This document shows positions 26,520 through 37,463 of a stretch of DNA of 64,000 bases, piece after piece. Origin of the DNA: Fibrobacterota bacterium (GTDB taxonomy: Bacteria; Fibrobacterota; Chitinivibrionia; Chitinivibrionales; FEN-1185). Below the pieces are notes generated by a model. That model saw nothing but the letters and a program-made list of their open reading frames with translations. It was not told the origin of the DNA and did not search any database. Position numbers and translations under genes: made by a program. The stretch covers positions 45,144 to 109,143 of the forward strand of contig PLWQ01000034.1 in the NCBI GenBank assembly GCA_003165595.1, in the 5' to 3' direction. The stretch's first letter is position 1. Each line of letters begins with the position of its first letter.

Positions 26520-26535
26520 TGTGACGGTGATCACA
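26520..26535. promoter_or_regulatory. CRP-like palindrome TGTGA-N6-TCACA
   Basis: TGTGACGGTGATCACA matches both half-sites of the classic CRP-family consensus exactly. It lies in the 530-base gap upstream of the kinase-2 operon, about 150 bases before that operon's -35 box. A second perfect site occurs at 63434-63449. No regulator gene of this family is in the window. Confidence 0.5.
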
Positions 26536-26561
26536 CAGAGCCTCCTTCGCCCGTCAATCCC

Positions 26562-26657
26562 TTTTGAATCCCACAGCGAGCGCATTGCAGGCTGCTCACT
26601 GGGGTGTACATCCGGTTGTAATCGCGGACCTCGCAGCTTGCTGCGAGGTCCTTCAAT
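26562..26657 (-). repeat. Dispersed structured repeat, copy C
   Basis: Read on the minus strand it begins ATTGAAGGACC and ends GGGATTCAAAA, like copies A (49564-49666) and B (57513-57682). It opens with a perfect 12-base stem, GGACCTCGCAGC / GCTGCGAGGTCC (26626-26651). The middle differs from the other copies, but the last 25 bases match copy B exactly. Confidence 0.7.
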
Positions 26658-26671
26658 GCGTGAGAATTCAA

Positions 26672-26700
26672 TTGAAATATCGCATTATTTGTGCTATTAT
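26672..26700 (+). promoter_or_regulatory. Sigma70-type promoter of kinase-2 operon
   Basis: TTGAAA (26672-26677), a 17-base spacer, TATTAT (26695-26700), in an AT-rich island. Transcription would start near 26707, about 97 bases before the kinase ATG. It begins immediately after repeat copy C. Confidence 0.6.
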
Positions 26701-26803
26701 ATATAATGGTGTATTTTGGTCACCCTTGCCGCTTGCCCGGCAGCAGAGGCAATAGCTTGTCCACCAAGGCGTTACAGTTTCCCGCCGTCACAATGGAAAG
26801 CCG

Positions 26804-28657
26804 ATGGAAATAGACAACGATCGGGAAGAAACCCGTTTGGTTCAACAAGAAAGCGGCTCGTTTTCTTTCAAGCGAGTGCCTCATGTAATGATTTTGCCCG
26901 ACGGGTCAAAACCTGTTGAGCTTGGTTCGGGAACCATTACCGCCCTTCTCGGCGTTGGCGGGATGTCCAACGTCTACGAAATCTGGAACAGCCACCTCGA
27001 GATGAACCGCGCGGTCAAACTGCTTCACCCGAACTATTCGCTGGACTCCAAGCAGCGGTTCGAGACCGAAATAAAAATAACCGCCAAGCTCGATCATCCG
27101 AACATCGTCGAAATTCACGCCGTGGGCGAATGGAACGGCCTGCCCTACATAGAAATGGAAAAGATCGAGGGCGTCACCCTCGAAAAGCTGGTGTCCGACA
27201 GGGGCGGGCTTCCTTTTGAAGTGTGCACATCCATCGGCATCCTGATGTGCCGGGCCTTGCGATATGCGCATAATCACGAATATGCCCTGTACGGCGAAAC
27301 CTACCACGGCATCATCCACCGGGACCTGAAGCCGAACAACATCATGGTTGCGAACAACGGCAACGTAAAGCTCATGGACTTCGGCATTGCGCGGCCCATA
27401 GATGCATCGATACACACCACCGACAACTCCTCAGTGCTCGGCACCATGCAATATCTGTCGCCGGAACTGCTCGAGGGAAAGACCGCCGACATCCGGACCG
27501 ACATTTACTCGCTCGGCGCCATTTTGTACGAACTGGTCACAGGCACAAAAGCCTTTGCCGAAGCCAATATTTCGAAACTGATGCTTTCGAAGGCGCGGAA
27601 CGAGTTCAAACCGCTTGATTCATACAAGATCAATATTCCTCCGCGCCTCAAACGCCTCATACAGAAATGCCTGAGCCGCGAACGCGAGCGGCGGCCGCAG
27701 GACGCCGCGGCCCTGCTTGCCGAACTCATGAGAGTGCACAAGAATCTTACCGCCCTATCGCCGGAAGCCGTGATGCAGGCTTTTACCGGATCGGAAAGCG
27801 GAGGCAAGACAGTGGTGGGGCTGCGAAGGCGCATTCCGGTGCGGGCAATAGCCCTCTGGTGCACAATGGCCCTGGTGGTTGCCGCCTTCGTGACGGTGAT
27901 CCAGTTTGTCAATCAACGCCGGCTGGAGGCGCAGCGCAGGCCTCCCCCGGCGCCCGCGGTTGCGCAGCCCACCATGGCCCCACACCCCGAGCCCAGTTCG
28001 GGCCGTGTGCGCGACAAGCTGTCCCTGGCGCCGAAAGCCGCGCAAAAGCCGTCAATAACGGTGGCGCAGCCCGCGGGGATTCGCGCCAGGCGGTCCACTC
28101 CCGTTTCGCCCATCGACGAACTCAGGAATCAATATGGAACATCCGACCTTCTGGAACTTTTTGTCAAAGAAATAAAGCTTAGCAAATACCAGGAGGCCTC
28201 CCTGGTGTACGGCTCCATGACCGCGGAGCAACAGCAGTCGAAAATCGGCGTGCTGTACCGCATTCGCATGCTGGAGGCGCTGGGCGACACAAAAAGCCTG
28301 GACCATCTCCTGCAAACAGCGTCCATTGACGACGGAGAATTCTATTTCGCACAGGCGAAGTACTTTTTCAGAACCGGAAATCTTGAAAAATGCCTGTACT
28401 TTCTCGATGCAAGTTCCAAATCCCGGTGCGACGTGATCAATCCCGTCGCCATCCAGCAAAACATCCTATACTACCGGGCGCTCTGCTATTCCAGGGAATT
28501 CGACGATCATCCGGGCCGGGCCACCATGAAGAATGCTCTTGACGCCTGGTTTGAAGTGAAGCTCCTCTTGAAGGCCACGCCGGAGCACAACTATTTTCAA
28601 AAAGCGGTTTCCGAAATGCAAAGAATCGCCGACAAGGCGAAATATGTCCGGGGTTAA
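26804..28657 (+). CDS. Membrane-anchored Hanks-type Ser/Thr protein kinase, copy 2
   Basis: 617 residues. The lead 'ILPDGSKPVELGSGTITALL' mirrors copy 1. Kinase motifs: GVGGMSNVY (50-58), ATP lysine in RAVKLLH (Lys72), HRDLKPNN (172-179), DFG (192-194), and 'YLSPELLEG'. A transmembrane helix at about 346-368 (AIALWCTMALVVAAFVTVIQ) is followed by a Pro/Arg-rich linker. The outer domain starts at 'LRNQYGTSDLLELFVKEIKL' and ends 'FQKAVSEMQRIADK', matching copy 1 helix for helix. First gene of a three-gene operon with secreted products; the next gene starts 3 bases after its stop. A promoter is visible at 26672-26700. Confidence 0.92.
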   Translation: MEIDNDREETRLVQQESGSFSFKRVPHVMILPDGSKPVELGSGTITALLGVGGMSNVYEIWNSHLEMNRAVKLLHPNYSLDSKQRFETEIKITAKLDHPNIVEIHAVGEWNGLPYIEMEKIEGVTLEKLVSDRGGLPFEVCTSIGILMCRALRYAHNHEYALYGETYHGIIHRDLKPNNIMVANNGNVKLMDFGIARPIDASIHTTDNSSVLGTMQYLSPELLEGKTADIRTDIYSLGAILYELVTGTKAFAEANISKLMLSKARNEFKPLDSYKINIPPRLKRLIQKCLSRERERRPQDAAALLAELMRVHKNLTALSPEAVMQAFTGSESGGKTVVGLRRRIPVRAIALWCTMALVVAAFVTVIQFVNQRRLEAQRRPPPAPAVAQPTMAPHPEPSSGRVRDKLSLAPKAAQKPSITVAQPAGIRARRSTPVSPIDELRNQYGTSDLLELFVKEIKLSKYQEASLVYGSMTAEQQQSKIGVLYRIRMLEALGDTKSLDHLLQTASIDDGEFYFAQAKYFFRTGNLEKCLYFLDASSKSRCDVINPVAIQQNILYYRALCYSREFDDHPGRATMKNALDAWFEVKLLLKATPEHNYFQKAVSEMQRIADKAKYVRG

Positions 28658-28660
28658 CAA

Positions 28661-29524
28661 ATGATGCATTCCCGTTCCATGCTCCCGCTCTGCCTGGCGG
28701 CCCTTTTGTACGCTTCTTTAGCCGCAAAAACGGCGAGCGCAAATTTCGAGACGCTCGTGGGGGATCTCCCCAAGACGATTCTCGCAACTAAGGGTCCGTA
28801 CCTGATAACGTCGGACATTTTCGTACCGGCGGGAAAGGTGGTTACGGTCGAGGCCGGGACCGTCTTTCTTTTCAAGAATTTTACCGGCCTTCACGTGCAG
28901 GGAACCCTTGTGGTGAAAGGCACCGCCGGCCAGCCGGTTGTTTTTTCGTCGGAAAACGACAAGCGATTCAACCCCCAGACCAGTCTCATTGCCAACCCCT
29001 ACGACTGGAACGGCATATTCATCCACGATGACGCCATCGGCACCGACCTGCAGCATATCGAGGTGGCATACTCGGTATACGGCATCAACTCGCTCACAAA
29101 ATTCATCCGCATCGTTGAGGGCGTGTTCAAGGAAAACGGCCGGGCAAACCTCACCGTCGAGGGCCAGACCCAGAGCGTTACGGCCGAGCCGTTCTCCTAT
29201 TCTCTCTCTGTAAAGAATGCGTCCGTCGACGGCGTGCCGGTGAGAATCCTGCAGGACCCGGACGCGCCCAAACGCAACGTCGTGCGCTATGGGGGCGCGT
29301 CGCTTCTTGCCGCCGGGGTTGTGGCCGGAGCGGTATTTACCGTTCAGTGGAACGCTTCAAAACAGCACATGAGCGACGTGGTTGGAAATCTAGACAACAA
29401 TGAGGGGGAGGAAGATTTCCATTCGGCCCAGTCGACGCGCAATACCAATGCCGCCCTCATGACGGCAGGGTATGTCTTGGGGTTGGTGGGTGCGTGCGGC
29501 TTCACCTATTCCTTCTTCTTTTAG
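28661..29524 (+). CDS. Secreted beta-helix-like protein with C-terminal membrane helices
   Basis: 287 residues with signal peptide (SMLPLCLAALLYASLAAKTA). Residues ~30-150 have the strand pattern of right-handed beta-helix proteins ('GPYLITSDIFVPAGKVVTVE', 'GLHVQGTLVVKGTAGQPVVF', 'YDWNGIFIHDDAIG'). Two hydrophobic segments near the end (ASLLAAGVVAGAVFTVQW; ALMTAGYVLGLVGACGFTYS) suggest membrane anchoring. It sits between kinase copy 2 and the large lipoprotein with 3- and 9-base gaps. Function unknown; it could be an envelope partner read by the kinase. Confidence 0.75.
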   Translation: MMHSRSMLPLCLAALLYASLAAKTASANFETLVGDLPKTILATKGPYLITSDIFVPAGKVVTVEAGTVFLFKNFTGLHVQGTLVVKGTAGQPVVFSSENDKRFNPQTSLIANPYDWNGIFIHDDAIGTDLQHIEVAYSVYGINSLTKFIRIVEGVFKENGRANLTVEGQTQSVTAEPFSYSLSVKNASVDGVPVRILQDPDAPKRNVVRYGGASLLAAGVVAGAVFTVQWNASKQHMSDVVGNLDNNEGEEDFHSAQSTRNTNAALMTAGYVLGLVGACGFTYSFFF

Positions 29525-29533
29525 GATGCCTCT

Positions 29534-32500
29534 ATGAGTACACGACACTGTCTCCGAATCGTCGGCGCATGGCTCGCGGTTCTCTTGCTGGTGTCGTGTA
29601 CGAACGACTATGATCCATTTAGAGACCTTTCGAAAGCTCGCGCGGTTGTAACGCACAAGTCGTTCCGCGACAACGATACGCTCAATATCTTCACCACTGA
29701 AACGCTCATGGTGAACGTTGCCGACCGCGACCTTGTAGATTCGTTCTCGGTTGTCGCTCCTGCGAACCGCCGGTCTCCCGACACGTTCGTCGTAAAGGCA
29801 GTCCGGCCTCAACCGTTTTCAACCGGTCCCTACACGTGCCTTGTCTCGTTCACCGATACGGGTTGGAACACGGTGACGGTCAACACCTACAGGAACAACG
29901 GCGACCGCGTTCCCCAGGATTTTTCCTTGTACCTACGCTCCCCGCTTCACCAGAATCAAATCAGCGGCAGGTATGGAGACAGCATGACGCTTGCGACAAC
30001 GCCCGTCACCGACGCCGACGTTATGTATCATTGGGATTTCGGAGGCGGGTATGTGGTGTCGTCTCCGCTTTCGCGCACCACTGCATCTGTAAAGATGCTG
30101 TCGTATTCCAATGCGGGAAGCCTCTGGGTTTCCGATGTATCGGGCACCCATCCGTCGCCCAGGACGCCATTCGTGTATTACCTTATCGATACCGCCGGTC
30201 CCCTTATAGAGTGCGTGAGCGTGGGGGACACCGGCAAGGACACGATCATCACCGGCGACACCACTTTTTACTTCAAGGTAAAGATATGGGACCCAGCCCA
30301 GGCCATGCCGGTTCAAAGCGCGGCGATGGACGGACAGAAATTCGATATTGTGGCCGACCCAATCTATATCCGGGTCTTTTCGCGCATGGACACCGTTGCC
30401 ACCCTGAAGGCGATGACCGTTACGGCGGTCAATAATTCCCAGTTTCTGGTCTCCGCGCGCAAGACGTTCTGGTTCAAGTTCAGCAACACTATGTCGCACG
30501 GCAGGGCCGTGCTGCTCACGGTAAACGATCCGGCCACCGACACGTCGGTGTGCTCATCCCGCACCAAAGGGATACTCGGAGATGTCGAAGACTACGCCAG
30601 CGATTCCATTTCCGTTATTGTCAAGATGCAGCTCAACGACAGCCAGCTTGTTCTGGCCGACACCGTTCACGGAAAGTACACGGCAAAATGGTCGTTCAAT
30701 TTCCCGCTTCCCACCGGATCCAACCGGGTGAGGCTCACGGCATATGGAGCCAACGGCGATTCGCTTGACGGGAAATCGCTCCTTATCGTCTGCGATCCGA
30801 CCATGAAGGATACCGTGCCGCCCGTCATCCTCGATGTGACCGTCAACGGCGCCACGGCACGGCTCAACTATATCAATTACGACACGGGCGCAAGCGCTGC
30901 GCTCCGGATCATCGCCTACGATGAGGGGTCGGGCATCGACTCGATGTTCGTCAATGGACGCCAGCCCGTTCCAAGCCCGGACGGACATGGGTTCATCTGG
31001 ATGGACACGGTTTCCGTTCCGCATCGTGTTGGAGGAACCGCCTTCTCGATTGTGGCTGTTGACAATTCGAAAAATCGAGATTCGGTTTCCCTGATTTTGT
31101 GCAGGAACACGGCCCCGGAAATCCTGTTGAAGCCACCGGACACCACAATTTCCCTGGGAGCGGCCTATTCGGGTAAGATTGCCTGGACTGATCCCGACGT
31201 CGATCCTGTGCAGGTCGAGAAGCTGGAGGGCCCTGCCGCATTGACCCTTGGAAAGGACGGCCTGATTTCGTGGACTCCAAAACTTGCCACGGACACGGGC
31301 AGCAAGAAGGTTACCATCGGATTGGATGATGGATTCCAGGTCACCAGCTATTCATTCCAGATCTACGTCTCACAAAACGTGAATCTTCCCCCGCCGGTGC
31401 AGATCGACACCGCTGCGATGCGGATTCCGGTCTTCTACGAGGCGGGCAAAGACAGCGTGATGCTTGCCATCAAGACCCTGAACGATTCGGGAAATGCGCC
31501 GCTGGCCTTTGCGGTGCGTCTCAACAGCGCGCAGCTCCCGGTAAATGGCAGGTTGTGCGTGTGGCACCCCGCTCTCAGCGACACCGGGAAGCAAACCTTT
31601 TACGTGGCAGTTACCGACACGTTCCACAGGACCGCGTCCGCGTTCTTCCCGGTTACCGTCGTGCCTCCAAACCGGCCCTGCACCCTTCTGGTGCGATACA
31701 CGATTCCCGTGACCCCGCAGGGCGAACTTGATTTGTCAACTGCGACCGTGCCCGATACGCTTTTCTTTTCCGTTAAGGATCCCGATCTTCCCGCCGTGGA
31801 ACGTCACACGGTTATCGTACAATGGGCGGCTGGCCAAACCGAGATCGCCGTGGACTCAACCGGCATATTTACCCTCATTCTGGCGCCCAAGCCGGCAAAC
31901 GGACAGACAAAGGACACCATTCTCGTTGCCGTCACCGATCGGGCCGGCCATGCAGACTCGCTTCGTTTCTTTGTCACCTACGTTTCCCAGACGTCCGCTG
32001 CATTTACCGGCAAGATCTACATAAATACCCGTTCGAGCAGTGCCAGCATCACTTCGCTCCTGTACGGTTTTCCCCTGCTGGTCCGAATCGATACGTCATT
32101 CTTTACCAAGGCGAATTTCGCGAGCGCCGCTGCGGGCGGCCGCGACGTGAGGTTTGCCAACGCGCATGGGGTGCCTCTTCCCTATCAGATAGAGCGGTGG
32201 GACAATGCCGCGGATGTTGCAGAAATATGGGTTAAGGTCGACACGGTCCTTCCCCTGAACGACTCGCAATACATCGTCATGAAATGGGGAAGCGGCTCGG
32301 CCATCGACAGTTCGAACGGACGCGCCGTGTTCGATCAATCGTCGGGATACGTTGGCGTGTGGCATATGAACGATGGATCCGCTGCGCAAAACGTCAATGC
32401 GGTGCAGACGCCGTATGCCGCAACCCCCGCCGGGCCCGGGGCCAATCCCGCGCTGCGGCCTGGTGCCGGGGTCGTCGCAAACGCAGACAGCCTCACAAAC

Positions 32501-33025
32501 TACAATTATCTCACTATAGGGCAGTTGCCCACGATGCAGACCGTTTCGATGTGCGCGTGGGTGAATCGCAATGTGCGATCGCCTTTTTCCAAAATTATAT
32601 GCCAACCGTGGAACGACGGAGGGGGTCCTTACCAGGTCTACTCGCTGGAAATCACCGGGCCAAGCGATACTGCAATACAGTTCCACGTGGGGCTGTCAAA
32701 CCAGTACTCCGGATATGCGGTAAGCAGCGATTCCCTCAGGGTCAAGACCTGGACGCTTGTTGCGGGAACCTACGATGGCCAATCTATCCGGCTGTATGTA
32801 AACGGGGCGCTGGCCGGATCATACACCTGGTCACTCAGATACCCGCCGACGGTTCCCAACCCGCAAACCCCATGGTCAATCGGGGGGTGGGGCCAGCAGA
32901 CCAACGAATGCGTGACGGGGAAAATCGATGAGGTACGCATCTATAGCGGCGTGTGGTCACCGGATTACATCAAGCTTTCCTACGAGAACCAGCGGACGGG
33001 AAGCGCGGTGTTGCAGTTCAGGTGA
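29534..33025 (+). CDS. Large surface lipoprotein with Ig-like repeats, DUF2341 and LamG domains
   Basis: 1163 residues. Signal with lipobox (AVLLLVSC), so acylation at the Cys near residue 22 is expected. The first ~800 residues are beta-sandwich-like repeats, with Asp/Thr-rich strands and 'VSQNVNLPPPVQID'-type linkers as in bacterial Ig or cadherin-like modules. Residues ~830-950 match DUF2341 ('LPYQIERWDNAADVAEIWVK', 'YIVMKWGSGSAIDSSNG', 'YVGVWHMND'). The last ~200 residues are a concanavalin/LamG-like fold ('VSMCAWVN', 'WTLVAGTYDGQSIRLYVNGA', 'GKIDEVRIYSGVWSPDYIKL'). DUF2341 next to LamG is a common pairing in surface proteins that bind glycans. Last gene of the kinase-2 operon. Confidence 0.82.
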   Translation: MSTRHCLRIVGAWLAVLLLVSCTNDYDPFRDLSKARAVVTHKSFRDNDTLNIFTTETLMVNVADRDLVDSFSVVAPANRRSPDTFVVKAVRPQPFSTGPYTCLVSFTDTGWNTVTVNTYRNNGDRVPQDFSLYLRSPLHQNQISGRYGDSMTLATTPVTDADVMYHWDFGGGYVVSSPLSRTTASVKMLSYSNAGSLWVSDVSGTHPSPRTPFVYYLIDTAGPLIECVSVGDTGKDTIITGDTTFYFKVKIWDPAQAMPVQSAAMDGQKFDIVADPIYIRVFSRMDTVATLKAMTVTAVNNSQFLVSARKTFWFKFSNTMSHGRAVLLTVNDPATDTSVCSSRTKGILGDVEDYASDSISVIVKMQLNDSQLVLADTVHGKYTAKWSFNFPLPTGSNRVRLTAYGANGDSLDGKSLLIVCDPTMKDTVPPVILDVTVNGATARLNYINYDTGASAALRIIAYDEGSGIDSMFVNGRQPVPSPDGHGFIWMDTVSVPHRVGGTAFSIVAVDNSKNRDSVSLILCRNTAPEILLKPPDTTISLGAAYSGKIAWTDPDVDPVQVEKLEGPAALTLGKDGLISWTPKLATDTGSKKVTIGLDDGFQVTSYSFQIYVSQNVNLPPPVQIDTAAMRIPVFYEAGKDSVMLAIKTLNDSGNAPLAFAVRLNSAQLPVNGRLCVWHPALSDTGKQTFYVAVTDTFHRTASAFFPVTVVPPNRPCTLLVRYTIPVTPQGELDLSTATVPDTLFFSVKDPDLPAVERHTVIVQWAAGQTEIAVDSTGIFTLILAPKPANGQTKDTILVAVTDRAGHADSLRFFVTYVSQTSAAFTGKIYINTRSSSASITSLLYGFPLLVRIDTSFFTKANFASAAAGGRDVRFANAHGVPLPYQIERWDNAADVAEIWVKVDTVLPLNDSQYIVMKWGSGSAIDSSNGRAVFDQSSGYVGVWHMNDGSAAQNVNAVQTPYAATPAGPGANPALRPGAGVVANADSLTNYNYLTIGQLPTMQTVSMCAWVNRNVRSPFSKIICQPWNDGGGPYQVYSLEITGPSDTAIQFHVGLSNQYSGYAVSSDSLRVKTWTLVAGTYDGQSIRLYVNGALAGSYTWSLRYPPTVPNPQTPWSIGGWGQQTNECVTGKIDEVRIYSGVWSPDYIKLSYENQRTGSAVLQFR

Positions 33026-33130
33026 GCCGGTGCGTCATATTCGCTTCGGTTGGAGTGAAAAACAATCGGCTGGTTTTGATCAGGCGAATTTGTCGAGAAA
33101 ACCAGCGCCCTCTCCTTATTCAAGAACCTG

Positions 33131-33385
33131 TTACAACTGTTTCGCATATCTGTCGAGGACGCTTGAAACAAAAGTCTGGTACTTGATCCCTTTCTTCGAA
33201 GCAAACCTCTTATAACGATCTACCGTCTCTTTCTTGAGCTTCATAGTGACCGGAATTGTCTCGTGCTTCTTCAACATTTCTGCGATGCGCGCGGGGGACG
33301 GAAGGAAGTCATCTACAGCGACGGACTTCTCCAGCTCCTCGACAACATCGGCCGGAGCGTTTGTGTAGCCTTTAGCCCTGCTCAT
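33131..33385 (-). CDS. BrnA-like antitoxin
   Basis: 84 residues. The C-terminal part 'PVTMKLKKETVDRYKRFASK' with 'GIKYQTFVSSVLDRY' is a ribbon-helix-helix DNA-binding domain as in BrnA/CopG antitoxins. It overlaps the upstream BrnT gene by 14 bases, the usual toxin-first order of brnTA. It should neutralise BrnT and repress the operon. AAAAAGG lies just before the ATG at 33385; the longer reading to 33442 is within the toxin gene. Confidence 0.85.
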   Translation of the reverse strand: MSRAKGYTNAPADVVEELEKSVAVDDFLPSPARIAEMLKKHETIPVTMKLKKETVDRYKRFASKKGIKYQTFVSSVLDRYAKQL

Positions 33386-33638
33386 ACCTTTTTCTCCCTT
33401 CCCGCCAGAAACCGGCGCCGATGATCCGCACGTTACTGCCACGCATAGTAAATCTGACCGTCATGACCCGGCCGCCAACCATGCCAAGGCAGTAGAACCG
33501 AATTTCATCCGCAGAGTGTTTTGTGTTGAAGCGGATTTTACGATCCGGGTCAAGAAACGCATGTACCGCCTCTTCAAAAGAAATGCCATGTTTTTCGATG
33601 TTCGCAAGGTTCTTATCCTCATCCCACTCAAATTCCAT
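33372..33638 (-). CDS. BrnT-family toxin (ribonuclease)
   Basis: 88 residues, the family length. 'FEWDEDKNLANIEKHGISFE' and 'EAVHAFLDPDR' begin the protein, and 'TVRFTMRGSNVRIIGAGFWR' with 'EGRKRYEQ' ends it, as in BrnT. Family members are RNA-cleaving toxins of type II systems. GGAG stands just upstream of the ATG. The gap to mutS and the 5' region (33660-33725) is very AT-rich, consistent with a promoter/operator, though I could not place boxes with confidence. Confidence 0.88.
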   Translation of the reverse strand: MEFEWDEDKNLANIEKHGISFEEAVHAFLDPDRKIRFNTKHSADEIRFYCLGMVGGRVMTVRFTMRGSNVRIIGAGFWREGRKRYEQG

Positions 33639-33746
33639 CCGGCTCCACCGCCTCGACTATGCCATGTTGAAATACGAACATCAATAATATAATATTTACA
33701 ATAATCAATATTACGATATGTTGGCAACGTGAAGAGAAGTCAACCT

Positions 33747-36415
<2,669 letters not shown>

Positions 36416-36419
<4 letters not shown>

Positions 36420-37336
36420 TGATCGTTCTGCGGCGGGAATTCCGGCGGAAACTCACTCTTGTCAATTGCGACCGTTTCTTCGGAACCGCCGCCCGCTTCC
36501 GCCTGCACGGGCGCAACTCCGTCCGGTGCGGCGGCTGCCGCTGAGGCGGGCTCTTCGCCCGGCGCGGCCGACTTCTCGGATTCCATGGTCTTTAGCTCGG
36601 TCTCCGTCAGGTCACCCAGCTTCTCCTTTGCCATCGCCTCGAATTCCTCGATTCTCGGCAAATCGGCGATCTTATTGATCCCGAAATACGCGAGGAACTC
36701 CTTGGTTGTCGCGTAAAGCAATGGCCTGCCGGCCTTCTCGCTGCGGCCCGAAATCGTAACGAGGCGTTTCTCCAGCAGCGTTTTCATGGCCCCATCGGAC
36801 ATCACGCCGCGTATCGACTCGATTTCGGCCTTGGTTATCGGCTGCTTGTAGGAAATGATGGCGAGGCACTCGAGAGACTGTATGGAAAGTTTCTTCGCCG
36901 CCTTTTCCTTGAACAGCTGTACGACCCAGGGATAGTAGTACGAAACCGTACGGAACTGATACCCGCCGCCGATCTCCACGATCTCGAACGGATGCCGCTC
37001 CCTGCCGAGCTGTACATTGATTTTCTCCACCATTTGCCGGATTTTGCGGCCGTCGGGCACGCCCGGCACGATCTCCTTGATCCTGTCGGTGGTGAGGATA
37101 TCGTCTGAAGCGAACAGGAGCGCTTCGAGTACGCGCAGCGGATTGTCGGGCGAGTTGTTTTCCGGTATGGCAACCTCCGCCTTGCTTTCGGCCTCCATTG
37201 CCGCGGCATCCTGCGCCGCCTGGGCAACCGTGGTCTCAATCGCGACGGTTGCTTCGGCTGCAGCAACGGGGGGAGCCGGCTCCGGCTGCGCGGCCTGATT
37301 GTCCGGGTCGACGATTGGCGTATCGTTTTCGGTCAT
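36416..37336 (-). CDS. scpB: Segregation and condensation protein B (ScpB)
   Basis: 306 residues. Core winged-helix domains carry ScpB signatures: 'LRVLEALLFASDDILTTDRI', 'GGGYQFRTVSYYYPWV', 'SIQSLECLAIISYKQPITKA', 'EIESIRGVMSDGAMKTLLEK' and 'GRSEKAGRPLLYATTKEFLA' with 'YFGI'. ScpB joins ScpA on SMC for chromosome condensation. Ala/Glu/Pro-rich tails of ~60 residues at both ends are longer than usual and probably disordered. No scpA is adjacent. CAGGAAG precedes the ATG, and mutS follows with a 4-base overlap. Confidence 0.92.
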
Positions 37337-37463
37337 GGTTCTTCCTGTTTCGAGGTGTGCTTCTCCTGCACGGTAATATAAATGATTTCAACGATCGGGC
37401 GCGGCAGCCCACGGACAACCGGGAAACGGTTGCGCCTCTCCGGAATTGTGGCACCCCGCGCTC

